Shown piece by piece: positions 7,321 to 15,996 of a stretch of DNA of 36,118 nt. Below the pieces are notes generated by a model, which was not told where the DNA came from, searched no databases, and saw only the letters and a program-made list of their open reading frames with translations. Position 1 is the stretch's first letter. Each line of letters opens with the position of its first letter. The stretch comes from an uncultured Bacteroidales bacterium (GTDB taxonomy: Bacteria; Bacteroidota; Bacteroidia; Bacteroidales; GWA2-32-17): NCBI GenBank assembly GCA_937960415.1, contig CALGPK010000031.1, forward strand, positions 1 to 36,118, in the 5' to 3' direction. The position numbers and the translations under genes were made by a program.

Positions 7321-10300
7321 AACTTAACTTCCCTGTATTCGTTATTATCGATGTTTAACAAATATGCTTCAATCGTTTTATTCCGATATAATTGATACAA
7401 ACAGTCTGCATATTCTTTTAACTGACTGTCATATTTAGACAAATTGCCTTCGCCAGTTTTAAAATCGATAACAATTATTTTATCGTCAAATTCGAAAATT
7501 TTATCGGGACGCAGTAAATGCTTATCTTTTAGCAAAGGTTGTTCGCTGTAAACAGCTCTGGCTTCGCCAAACCAGCGATATAATTTACTTTCTGAGGAAA
7601 ATAATAGATTAAGTTTTTCCATAATCTCATTTTGTACTACATCACCTATACCTGAAGCATGCAACACTTTACGAGCATATTTTTCCCATTGGTGTAAGGT
7701 GTTCAGTTGCTCGAGCACTGCATGCACCAAAACACCATATTCCATTTGCTGATTGGTATAACGCAATTCCTGTTTCTTGAGTAATAAATGTTGTTGCTTT
7801 AACAAGCCCGACGAAACTATATTTACTTGTTCCAGTATTTCAACATTCACATTTTGAAGTGCTGATTTTGATTGGAATTCTGCTAATGTACCAAACTCCA
7901 GAACATTGTCATGATAGAATTTTCTTACCTGACTTTCTTGACTATCGATTTCGATTAATTTGTTTAAAAAGGTTTCGCTCGTCATAAGTTCGTACAGGTT
8001 TTTCCCTATTCCTTTCTTTTCATAGACCTTACAAATCAACGCTTCTTTTGCACGTGTCAGAGCCACATACAGCAAATTCAAATCGTCTATTTGTTTTTTC
8101 TCGGTCTCGGCTAAAAAATCCTCTTTAAAATGAGTGCCTTCCAATTCTTTTTTGCCTGAGATCAACAACGTTGGCAACTCGTTTTTCAATTCTTCCAGTT
8201 TGTTTTCAATCCATAAATAGTCGTTATTATTTTTCGATGTCCAGTTTATAAAAGGAACAATAACAGCATCGTACTGAAGTCCTTTAGAAGCATGTATCGT
8301 TTCGATGTAAATACCTCGTTCTTTACTTGTTAAAACAATAGTTTTGTCTCTACCTTCTTGAAAGTACCATTTAACAAAAGCTACTTCATTGTTTGCCAGC
8401 TGCCTTATTTTCTGATGAACCAACGAAATGAAATTAAAATAGAATACCTTTTCGGCTTCAACGATAACAAAGGCCTGTAATAGTTGTTGGTAAATGTATT
8501 CAATCTTATCCAACAATGGCATGTACTGAATTTTTGCAACTTCTTCGGCAAGTGTCTCAATATCGATGTGTTGAGACTTTTGTTGAAGTTTCTTTAAAAA
8601 CTCGTTTACAACATAAATGCTCAATGAGGACGAAGTGTATGTGTAATGCAACAAATACATAATGCTTTCGACCAGCAACGAATTGCGATAGGTAATGCTT
8701 TCGCGCGAAACGACGGGCATATCGCTCGTTATATCCGAATGCTGCGAAATTTCCTGAAACACCTGCTGTGCCTCCACGTTACGACGCACCAAAATGCCAA
8801 TATATTCACAGTTCTTTTCTCTTAACCGTCGAATTTCGTCAATAAGCCATGCTAAATCGAATGAAGTTGTACCATTTGTATTGTCTTCATCATCAACATT
8901 TTGATCATCATTTTTTTCTTTGTTTTCGAAAATAATTTTTATGTATCCCCATTTGCTCGGATAAGAGTTATGAGGGTAATGTTGTTTTAAATCGTTATAA
9001 TTATTCGAAGCACAATGGAATGATTCAGTATTTATAAGTTCCTCAAACAGCAAATTGTTGAAGTTAATAATATTGGGCAACGAACGCCAGTTGTATTGTA
9101 GGGGTTTAAAATTTGTTTTGCCCTGAAAATCTTCGGCTACAATTTTGCTCATTAGCTGCCACTCGCCGTTTCGCCATCGATAGATAGCCTGCTTTACATC
9201 GCCTACCAGCAACACATTGTTGTTGTTGGACGATTTTGAACAGCTCTCTTCCATCAAAGGCTTTAGCACAGAATACTGCAAGGTAGAAGTGTCCTGAAAC
9301 TCATCGATTAAAAAATATTCGTACCGAACGCCCATTTTTTCGTACAAAAACAAATAGTTTTCGTTGATAAAATCGACCAGCATACGAGCTACGTCCGACA
9401 ACAAAACCACCGAATTGGCAGCTTTGTATGCATTCAAATGTCGGACAATCTTATGAATCAAGCCGATATTGTATATGTTTTCCTCGATAGTGCGATATGT
9501 CTCGTATTTTAAAATGTTTTGTTCGGTTAGTAAATTACCTAATTGGTGACGTATGTTTTCAAATTCTTGTTGATAAGGTGTAAATTTTGCTAAAGCATTA
9601 TTGTTTCCGTTAGCAAACCATTGTCCATTGTTCAAAAAATCAAGAAAATTACCTTTGTAAAAATCAATTTTTGATCCTGCTTTAAAATTTTTTATCTTCT
9701 TAAGAATTACACCGGCAAATCCTCTTTCACCATTCTTAAAATCAGAAGCTAAAAAACCGACTTGCTTACATAAATTATCGAAGTCTCTGCCAATATTGGC
9801 TAATTGATTCGCAAAATTCTGTTGAAACTGTTTTAAATGTTGCGTTATTTTGCTGTATTTATCGAAATCGTCTTTTTCGAATGCTTTTTGATTAAAGTAA
9901 AAAAACTCTTTATTAATTTGTTCTGCTAGTTTTAAAAAATCATTTTTCAGATGAATACTTTTTTCAATGTCCAATCGATACGATATAAATTCATCAATCC
10001 ATTGCAATACATCGTCTTCTGAGTTGGAAGCAAACAAAAAATTTTCTATTGCCTCCTCAATTAGTGGCTTTGAATCAACAACAAGTTCATAATGACCTGG
10101 TACACCAATTTCGTATAAACAACTCGATAAAACTTTTTGTAAAAAACTATCAATGGTAAACACCGAAAAAAAATGATATCGATGAACAATATTTTGCAAA
10201 ACATGTTTGGCTTGCTTAACAATAAAGTCGTCCGTTGGCAAATTCACTTTAAGTTCGTTGGTTACAAAATTTCGATATTCATCAAGTGTTTTGATGTCGC

Positions 10301-10487
10301 TTTTAGATAGTGCATGCAATTTCTCCAGAATACGGCTCTTCATTTCGTTTACAGCTGCATTGGTAAAAGTAAGTGCCAGTATTTTTTTAAAATTATACTT
10401 GTCTTTTAAGGCAATATGAATGTAAAACATCGACAAGTAAAAAGTCTTACCACTTCCAGCAGAAGCTGACAATATTTGTATAGACAT
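7317..10487 (-). CDS. addA: AddA-like UvrD/Rep helicase with C-terminal PD-(D/E)XK nuclease
   Basis: A 1056-residue superfamily 1A helicase. Walker A is ASAGSGKT (residues 8-15), motif II is DEFQD (395-399), and motif III lies in LVGDVKQAIYRWRNGE. Motif V/VI segments (ETIHASKGLQYDAVIVP, NLLYVALTRAKEAL) follow. The C-terminus carries a RecB-type nuclease: PDKIFEF with Asp near 995 and DFKTGEG from 1008. The ATP-driven motor unwinds duplex ends and the nuclease cuts one strand; with the AddB-like partner it is the recombination-initiating complex. It starts 5 nt after gmk ends. Confidence 0.9.
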   Translation of the reverse strand: MSIQILSASAGSGKTFYLSMFYIHIALKDKYNFKKILALTFTNAAVNEMKSRILEKLHALSKSDIKTLDEYRNFVTNELKVNLPTDDFIVKQAKHVLQNIVHRYHFFSVFTIDSFLQKVLSSCLYEIGVPGHYELVVDSKPLIEEAIENFLFASNSEDDVLQWIDEFISYRLDIEKSIHLKNDFLKLAEQINKEFFYFNQKAFEKDDFDKYSKITQHLKQFQQNFANQLANIGRDFDNLCKQVGFLASDFKNGERGFAGVILKKIKNFKAGSKIDFYKGNFLDFLNNGQWFANGNNNALAKFTPYQQEFENIRHQLGNLLTEQNILKYETYRTIEENIYNIGLIHKIVRHLNAYKAANSVVLLSDVARMLVDFINENYLFLYEKMGVRYEYFLIDEFQDTSTLQYSVLKPLMEESCSKSSNNNNVLLVGDVKQAIYRWRNGEWQLMSKIVAEDFQGKTNFKPLQYNWRSLPNIINFNNLLFEELINTESFHCASNNYNDLKQHYPHNSYPSKWGYIKIIFENKEKNDDQNVDDEDNTNGTTSFDLAWLIDEIRRLREKNCEYIGILVRRNVEAQQVFQEISQHSDITSDMPVVSRESITYRNSLLVESIMYLLHYTYTSSSLSIYVVNEFLKKLQQKSQHIDIETLAEEVAKIQYMPLLDKIEYIYQQLLQAFVIVEAEKVFYFNFISLVHQKIRQLANNEVAFVKWYFQEGRDKTIVLTSKERGIYIETIHASKGLQYDAVIVPFINWTSKNNNDYLWIENKLEELKNELPTLLISGKKELEGTHFKEDFLAETEKKQIDDLNLLYVALTRAKEALICKVYEKKGIGKNLYELMTSETFLNKLIEIDSQESQVRKFYHDNVLEFGTLAEFQSKSALQNVNVEILEQVNIVSSGLLKQQHLLLKKQELRYTNQQMEYGVLVHAVLEQLNTLHQWEKYARKVLHASGIGDVVQNEIMEKLNLLFSSESKLYRWFGEARAVYSEQPLLKDKHLLRPDKIFEFDDKIIVIDFKTGEGNLSKYDSQLKEYADCLYQLYRNKTIEAYLLNIDNNEYREVKL

Positions 10488-10492
10488 ATATA

Positions 10493-11059
10493 TTAGTTTT
10501 TACTTAACCAGTTGTATATGATTTGATAAATCTCATTTTTTGCCTTTTCTAAAACATCGTTTATCAATACATAATCAAATTGTGAACTAAAAGTCATTTC
10601 GTATGATGCCTTTTCGATTCGTGTTTTCAGTGTCTCAGGTGTTTCTGTGCCTCTGTTTTTAAGTCGTTGTTCAAGCACTTCGAGGTTTGGTGGACTGATA
10701 AAAATGGATATACTCTGCTTTCCAAAGATTTTTTTAAGGTTAATACCTCCTTTTACATCCACATCAAACAGCACCATTTTGCCCTTGTCCCATATACGCT
10801 GTAACTCAGCTTTTAGCGTTCCATAAAAACAACCAGGATAAACTTCTTCGTACTCGACGAATTCGTTGTTGGCTATTTTTTTCTTAAATTCATCCATCGA
10901 TATAAAGTAATAATCTTTGGCATGTTGTTCATTTGGACGAGGAGTACGACTGGTTGCCGAGACACTAAATTCCATCTGCGGAAAAGCCGACAACACATAC
11001 TTTACAAGCGTTGTTTTTCCAGCACCCGACGGAGCCGAAACGATAACAACCTTATTCAT
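10493..11059 (-). CDS. gmk: Guanylate kinase
   Basis: A 188-residue protein of standard length. It has the P-loop SAPSGAGKT (residues 8-16), the GMP-binding stretch SVSATSRTPRPNE, DYYFISMDEFKKKI, and GCFYGTLKAEL, all typical of GMP kinase. It converts GMP and ATP to GDP and ADP in the cytoplasm. Its ATG overlaps the stop of the YicC-like gene by 4 nt, a yicC-gmk pairing that is common in bacteria and supports both calls. Confidence 0.97.
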   Translation of the reverse strand: MNKVVIVSAPSGAGKTTLVKYVLSAFPQMEFSVSATSRTPRPNEQHAKDYYFISMDEFKKKIANNEFVEYEEVYPGCFYGTLKAELQRIWDKGKMVLFDVDVKGGINLKKIFGKQSISIFISPPNLEVLEQRLKNRGTETPETLKTRIEKASYEMTFSSQFDYVLINDVLEKAKNEIYQIIYNWLSKN

Positions 11060-11934
11060 AAAATATTCATCAATTGTTCTTTTATTTTCTCGAGTTCATC
11101 TTTCATAATAATAACTTGCTGTTGGATATTAAAATCCTGAGCTTTTGACCCTAAGGTGTTTATCTCTCGTCCCAATTCCTGAATTATAAATTGCAACTTT
11201 CGACCAGCATACATTTCATTCATCGATACTTCCCTAAAATACTTACAATGCGAACAAATACGCACCTTTTCTTCGGTTATATCCATCTTTTCGAGATAAT
11301 ATATAAGTTCCTGTTCAAAACGGTTTTTATCATAGTTATTATCGCCCAGAAGCTCTTTTAAGGAATTTAATATACGTTGTTTAATAGCTTCAATGCGTTG
11401 TTGTTCAAATGGTTCTATTTTCTTTACTACTTCCTCAATAATATCTATCCGCTTCAGAATATCGGACATTAGCGATTGACCCTCGTATTTTCGGAATTGT
11501 ACAACTTGTTCTAACCCTTTTAAAACTATACTTAAAACAGCATTTTTTTCCTCATCACTTAGTTGCGGCGTTGTAGTTTGAACAACATCGGGCATACGTA
11601 CGATAACCGAAAACCAATCAGGTTCGTAATCAAGTAAGTCTAGTTCTTTTTTTATTTCTTTTAATACCTGAAAATGTGTTTTAAATGCCGTTTTGTTAAT
11701 GAAAGAACTTACAGGCTGTTCCAACCATTCGATACCGATAATTAAGTCTATTTTGCCTCTAACTAAATGAACCGACAAAAGATTTCGAATATCCTGTTCC
11801 AGCTCTTTGTACAAAAAAGGCAAGCGCACATTGCAATCAAACGACTTGCTGTTTAAGCATTTTATATCGAGCAAAATTTGTTTGGTACCGACTATTTCTG
11901 ACAGATGACAGAAGCCGGTCATCGATTGTTGCAT
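11056..11934 (-). CDS. yicC: YicC-family endoribonuclease-like protein
   Basis: The family begins with an SMTGF motif, found here as MQQSMTGFCHL, so I place the start at ATG 11934. This gives 292 residues, the usual length, and removes an overlap with ndk that a longer reading would create. The N-terminal domain has VRGKIDLIIGIEW. The C-terminal DUF1732-type end has CKYFREVSMNEMYAGRKLQFIIQELGREINTLGSKA, split here as family-typical GRKLQFIIQELGREINTLGSK. YicC proteins are reported to act as endoribonucleases in RNA turnover. The gene follows ndk by 11 nt and overlaps gmk by 4 nt. Confidence 0.93.
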   Translation of the reverse strand: MQQSMTGFCHLSEIVGTKQILLDIKCLNSKSFDCNVRLPFLYKELEQDIRNLLSVHLVRGKIDLIIGIEWLEQPVSSFINKTAFKTHFQVLKEIKKELDLLDYEPDWFSVIVRMPDVVQTTTPQLSDEEKNAVLSIVLKGLEQVVQFRKYEGQSLMSDILKRIDIIEEVVKKIEPFEQQRIEAIKQRILNSLKELLGDNNYDKNRFEQELIYYLEKMDITEEKVRICSHCKYFREVSMNEMYAGRKLQFIIQELGREINTLGSKAQDFNIQQQVIIMKDELEKIKEQLMNIL

Positions 11935-11945
11935 GCACAAATCAT

Positions 11946-12377
11946 TTATGGTTCTTTGTAAAAACGTTCTATTTCGGGGAAAAAGAAAGCAGCCTCCCAT
12001 TGTGCTGTTTCGTCGCTGTCGGATCCATGAACCGCATTCCGCTGTATCGACTCGGCAAAACGCTTACGAATGGTGCCCTCCTCGGCTTTGGCTGGGTCGG
12101 TTGCTCCTATCAGCTTGCGGTAATCCTCTACTGCATTCTCCTTTTGAAGAATTGCTGCTACAATGGGTCCCGAACTCATAAATTCGACCAGGCTCTCATA
12201 AAATGGTTTGCCCTTATGTACCGCATAAAACTTAGCGGCACTCTCTTTCGACAATCGCGTCATCTTTAACGAAACAATATGAAAACCAGCCTGATTAATC
12301 ATGGCTAAAATTTCGCCAACATGCTCATTTTTAACAGCACCCGGCTTAATCATAGTAAAAGTTATATCTCCTGCCAT
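11946..12377 (-). CDS. ndk: Nucleoside diphosphate kinase
   Basis: With ATG at 12377 the protein is 143 residues, as in E. coli. It opens with [19 protein letters not shown] and carries the phosphate-accepting His at residue 117 in [10 protein letters not shown]. It transfers the gamma phosphate between NTPs and NDPs. A GTG two codons upstream (12383) is in frame but the ATG is the better start. It is the first gene of the minus-strand run, behind a clear promoter at 12397-12428, and leads into yicC and gmk, so the unit begins with two nucleotide kinases. Confidence 0.97.
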   Translation of the reverse strand: MAGDITFTMIKPGAVKNEHVGEILAMINQAGFHIVSLKMTRLSKESAAKFYAVHKGKPFYESLVEFMSSGPIVAAILQKENAVEDYRKLIGATDPAKAEEGTIRKRFAESIQRNAVHGSDSDETAQWEAAFFFPEIERFYKEP

Positions 12378-12396
12378 TTTCACAAAAATTTATTTT

Positions 12397-12428
12397 CAAA
12401 AATAAAAAAATGATACCATCTTTACAAA
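12397..12428 (-). promoter_or_regulatory. Promoter of ndk and the downstream minus-strand run
   Basis: On the minus strand, TTTG (12425-12428), 20 nt, then TATTTTTG (12397-12404). This is a good match to the Bacteroidota pattern TTTG / TAnnTTTG and predicts a transcript starting near 12392, about 15 nt before the ndk ATG. Confidence 0.65.
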
Positions 12429-12452
12429 TTGTTTTTTAATATCAATTTAATC

Positions 12453-13469
12453 ATGAATTCTGCAATATTTCAGCTAAAAAATTACATATTACAATCAAAC
12501 AAAATACTAGTTGTTGGACACGAAAACCCCGATGGCGACACTATAGGCAGTGTGCTTGGTCTCTATGGACTTCTAAAAAAAATGGACAAAGAGGTTTATG
12601 CCATTTTTCCAAACGATGCCCCCGAATTCCTCAAATGGCTCCCTTTTTTTAACAATTGTCTTATCCATACAAAATCATCACAAAAAGTTAGCCAGTTATT
12701 AGCCGAAACTGAACTTATTATTGGACTCGATTTTAATGAACTTAAACGTATTGGCAAGATATCCGAAGAAATCAAAAAACTCAATTGCACCAAAGTTATC
12801 ATTGATCATCATCCCTATCCCGATCCTTTTTTCGATATCATCTTATCCGATACGGAAGTAAGCTCTACAGCCGAACTTGTTTATCGCTTTATCGATCGGC
12901 TTGAATGGACACACCATATCGACGATAGTATAGCTACCTGCATCTTTACAGGCATTATGACCGATACATTGAGCTTTAACGTCAATGCACACCGCCCCGC
13001 AACATTCGAAACAACCGCTAAGCTTCTGAAATACAACATTGACAGAAACGATATACACCGAAAAGTGTTCAACAGCTTTAGCGAACAACGCATGCGTTTA
13101 CTGGGATATGCATTACATCAAAAAATGAAAGTTCTTTACGAATGGAATACTGCATACATCTGGCTAAACAAAGACGAGCTTAAGCATTTTTGTTTTCAGA
13201 TTGGTGATAGCGAAGGCATGGTCAATTACCCGTTGAGTATCAAAGGAATTAAATTAGCTGCCTTGTTTCTCGAAAAAGAAAACCACATAAAAATCTCCAT
13301 GCGTTCGATTGGCAATGTACCAGTAAACGAAATTATGAAAAATCATTTTTCCGGAGGCGGACATAAAAATGCTGCCGGGGGCGAAGAATATCATCTATCG
13401 CTTGAGGATACACTTCAAAAATTCGAAAGTATATTACCTTTGTACCAAACATATCTATGGGAAAAATAG
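12453..13469 (+). CDS. nrnA: DHH-family phosphoesterase (NrnA-like oligoribonuclease / pAp phosphatase)
   Basis: With ATG at 12453 the protein is 338 residues; a TTG eight codons earlier is in frame but lacks support. The DHH domain shows HENPDGDTIGS (residues 23-33), GLDFNELKRIG, and DHHPYPD (from 118). The DHHA1 domain shows the substrate motif GGGHKNAAGG (about 301-310). NrnA hydrolyses very short RNA oligomers and 3'-phosphoadenosine 5'-phosphate with manganese. It is divergent from ndk with a 75-bp intergenic region. The following lipoprotein gene overlaps its end by 13 nt. Confidence 0.9.
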   Translation: MNSAIFQLKNYILQSNKILVVGHENPDGDTIGSVLGLYGLLKKMDKEVYAIFPNDAPEFLKWLPFFNNCLIHTKSSQKVSQLLAETELIIGLDFNELKRIGKISEEIKKLNCTKVIIDHHPYPDPFFDIILSDTEVSSTAELVYRFIDRLEWTHHIDDSIATCIFTGIMTDTLSFNVNAHRPATFETTAKLLKYNIDRNDIHRKVFNSFSEQRMRLLGYALHQKMKVLYEWNTAYIWLNKDELKHFCFQIGDSEGMVNYPLSIKGIKLAALFLEKENHIKISMRSIGNVPVNEIMKNHFSGGGHKNAAGGEEYHLSLEDTLQKFESILPLYQTYLWEK

Positions 13470-13990
13470 CATACATCATATCACTGTCGCTTTTTTTATG
13501 CCTGCTATATTCCTGCAAACAAGAACGTCCAAAACCTAAATCGGAAGAAGAAGTGCTGGCATACAAGGAACCTCTTGTTAAAGTAAATCAAATACTGGTC
13601 GATAAAGATTCATTACGTATTGCACGTTACAACGAACGAAAAAAATTAGGGCTTACCGTTGGTCTCAACGGGCTCTGGTATAAGATAGAACACATCGGCA
13701 AAGGAGATTCGGCTAAATTCAATAAAGTTGCCAGCATTAAATACAAATTGTATTTGCTCGAAAATGGAAAATTATGTTACTCGAGCGATTCTGCCGGTAT
13801 AAAAAGTTTTGTAGTTGGCAAAGACAATATCGAATCAGGACTCGATATAGGAATTCGTATGATGCGCGAAGGCGACAAAGCCATATTTGTATTACCGCCC
13901 AATCTTGCACATGGTCTGTTAGGCGATGAGAATTGCATACCTCCCCGTAGTATTATTATTTACGAAGTTGAGCTATTGCAAGTAGATTAA
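13457..13990 (+). CDS. FKBP-type peptidyl-prolyl isomerase-like lipoprotein (GldI-like)
   Basis: A 177-residue protein with a signal peptide ending in a lipobox (LLYSC, Cys20), so a cell-envelope lipoprotein. The C-terminal ~110 residues fit the FKBP fold (FVVGKDNIESGLDIGIRMMREGDKAIFVLPP, quoted in parts: GLDIGIRMMREGDKAIFVLP). Several usual catalytic-pocket residues look changed: the FDSS segment reads CYSSD, and the AYG motif reads LAHG, so isomerase activity is uncertain. In gliding Bacteroidota a lipoprotein of this kind is GldI, and a DHH phosphoesterase neighbour is consistent with that, but I do not assign the name. It overlaps nrnA by 13 nt. Confidence 0.8.
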   Translation: MGKIAYIISLSLFLCLLYSCKQERPKPKSEEEVLAYKEPLVKVNQILVDKDSLRIARYNERKKLGLTVGLNGLWYKIEHIGKGDSAKFNKVASIKYKLYLLENGKLCYSSDSAGIKSFVVGKDNIESGLDIGIRMMREGDKAIFVLPPNLAHGLLGDENCIPPRSIIIYEVELLQVD

Positions 13991-14273
13991 TTTTTTACGT
14001 AAATTTTTACCAGAACTAACAAGAATACAAAACAAAATTTTCATCGAAAGCCTCTCCATTGCCAGTACATGACAAACAAAAAAAACAGTATCTTTTTACA
14101 CACTTTAATTCGATGTAGCAACAAACAAAGCATTTTTTAAACTTTATTTTCAGATAAATGAAACAAAAAAACAACTTTTTATTACAATTAACACCGATTA
14201 TTTATTTACCACATCTGGCTCAGATATATCAGATATAAATATGAATATATACATTTGCAAAAATTTTCCAATT
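13991..14273. other. Intergenic region between the FKBP lipoprotein and the M14 peptidase
   Basis: About 280 bp of AT-rich sequence without a convincing gene. It holds a short palindrome TTTACGTAAA (13994-14003) too weak to call a terminator, and a promoter-like TACATTTG near its right end. Confidence 0.6.
14250..14257 (+). promoter_or_regulatory. -7 promoter element before the M14 peptidase
   Basis: TACATTTG is a full TAnnTTTG match, 16 nt before the ATG at 14274. It lies inside a longer in-frame reading from 14241, which argues that 14274 is the real start. No good -33 box is visible. Confidence 0.4.
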
Positions 14274-15995
14274 ATGAAAAATCTTATCACATTTACATTG
14301 CTATGTTTTATATGTCAACAAATGTATAGTCAATCGCTCACTACTTATTTTGAACTTAGCAACTTTAAACGAACACCTCGTTACGATTCGACCATAGCAT
14401 ATTGCAAGTTATTAGCAAAATCTTCTCGATTTATTCAATACCAAAGCATTGGTACAAGCCATGAAGGACGAGAAATCCCTTTACTAATAGCAGCAAACAA
14501 AAACGAATTTAATCCTGCTCAGGCTCATAAATCGGGCAAAAATATTATCCTCATTCAGGCCTGTATTCATGCTGGCGAACCCGACGGAAAAGATGCAGGC
14601 TTCTTACTTTTTAAAGATTTGATAACCAAACCCGAACTAAAAGATCTGCTCGAACACAACATCATCTTGTTTATACCAATCCTGAATGTCGATGGGCACG
14701 AGCGTTTTGGTCCGTTCAACCGCATCAACCAAAATGGTCCCATCGAAATGGGCTGGAGATGCAATGCACGCAATCTAAATCTTAATCGCGACTACATCAA
14801 AGCACAATCCATCGAAATACAGCACTGGCTAAAACTGTTCCACCAATGGCAACCTCATTTTTTTATCGATTGCCATACAACCGATGGAGCCGATTATCAA
14901 TACCCCATTACCTATGCTTTGGAAATATACGGCAACATGGATAAAGAAATTACCGAATGGCAAAAAAACATACTCCTCCCGTTATTAGAAAAAGATATGA
15001 ACTCATCGGGATACCCCATTTTTCGTTATGTAGCTTTTCGCAATTGGTACGATTTTGAAAGTGGCTTATCGGCATGGGTTACACCGCCATCACTGTCGCA
15101 AGGCTATACTGCACTGGTCAACTGCCCGGGACTACTTATCGAAAGCCACATGCTCAAAGATTACAAAACACGCGTTTTGGGTACTTACGAAATGCTCAAA
15201 CACACACTACAAATTTTAACAAAAGAAAAACAGCAATTACAACAATTAGCTTACAAAATAAAACAAAAAAAAGAACTTACCGTTGCCTTTAAGCAAACCA
15301 ACGATAGCGTTATGGTATTTTTCAAAGGTTACGAATATACGGTACAAACCAGCGATTTGTCAGGTGGAAAATGGATTACATACTCCCATACTCCTCGAGA
15401 CTATGTTTTACCTATGTTCGAAACATTCGTACCATATAAGGTTATAGCCGTCCCCGATTATTATGTTATTCCCTCTTCGTGGTCTGGATTCTTCAAACAC
15501 TATTTCGATTTGCATAATATTCAATATATTACAATTAACGAAACTAAAACCATCGAAGCAGAATTTTATCGGTTTAAGAATGTAAAACTATCGTCCACAT
15601 CGTACGAAGGTTGTCAACGAGTTAATTCTTATGAAATCGAAACTTTTAAACAAAACTTCAAACTCCTTAAAGGTTCATTATTTGTTTCAACTAATCAACC
15701 AAACTACCAAATTCTCATTCACCTGATTGAGCCAGATGCTCCTGCATCACTCTTTACTTTTGGATTTTTCAATACCATTTTCGAACAAAAAGAATATGGC
15801 GAACCTTATGTGTTAGAAACATTAGCTCGCAAAATGCTCGAAAACGATAGTATTAAACAGGCTTTCGACAATTTTCGACAAAAAAATCCGAATGCTACCA
15901 GTTACGAGATACTAAATTGGTTTTATCATCAATCGCCTTTTGCCGATCCATGGCTAAATGTTTATCCGGTAGGCAAAGTCTTTAACCATAAATAG
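14274..15995 (+). CDS. Exported M14-family zinc carboxypeptidase
   Basis: Starting at ATG 14274 gives 573 residues with a clean signal peptide (LITFTLLCFICQQMYSQS). The M14 zinc site is visible: His99 and Glu102 in IHAGEPDG, and His201 in DCHTTDG. A likely catalytic Glu is at residue 290 in LLIESHMLKDY. NRDYIKAQS supplies the Arg segment typical of the family. Such enzymes remove C-terminal residues from peptides in the periplasm or outside the cell. About 270 residues after the catalytic domain have no motif I recognise. It ends 1 nt before the next gene's ATG, suggesting an operon with the FAD oxidase. Confidence 0.9.
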   Translation: MKNLITFTLLCFICQQMYSQSLTTYFELSNFKRTPRYDSTIAYCKLLAKSSRFIQYQSIGTSHEGREIPLLIAANKNEFNPAQAHKSGKNIILIQACIHAGEPDGKDAGFLLFKDLITKPELKDLLEHNIILFIPILNVDGHERFGPFNRINQNGPIEMGWRCNARNLNLNRDYIKAQSIEIQHWLKLFHQWQPHFFIDCHTTDGADYQYPITYALEIYGNMDKEITEWQKNILLPLLEKDMNSSGYPIFRYVAFRNWYDFESGLSAWVTPPSLSQGYTALVNCPGLLIESHMLKDYKTRVLGTYEMLKHTLQILTKEKQQLQQLAYKIKQKKELTVAFKQTNDSVMVFFKGYEYTVQTSDLSGGKWITYSHTPRDYVLPMFETFVPYKVIAVPDYYVIPSSWSGFFKHYFDLHNIQYITINETKTIEAEFYRFKNVKLSSTSYEGCQRVNSYEIETFKQNFKLLKGSLFVSTNQPNYQILIHLIEPDAPASLFTFGFFNTIFEQKEYGEPYVLETLARKMLENDSIKQAFDNFRQKNPNATSYEILNWFYHQSPFADPWLNVYPVGKVFNHK

Positions 15996-15996
15996 T

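Noticed and set aside
11935-12000. Longer start for the YicC-like protein, overlapping ndk
   Set aside because: The extra 22 residues are ndk sequence read in another frame; the family motif SMTGF begins at the ATG at 11934.
13994-14003. TTTACGTAAA palindrome as terminator or operator
   Set aside because: Only 10 bp, AT-rich, and not placed near a promoter element; could easily be chance.
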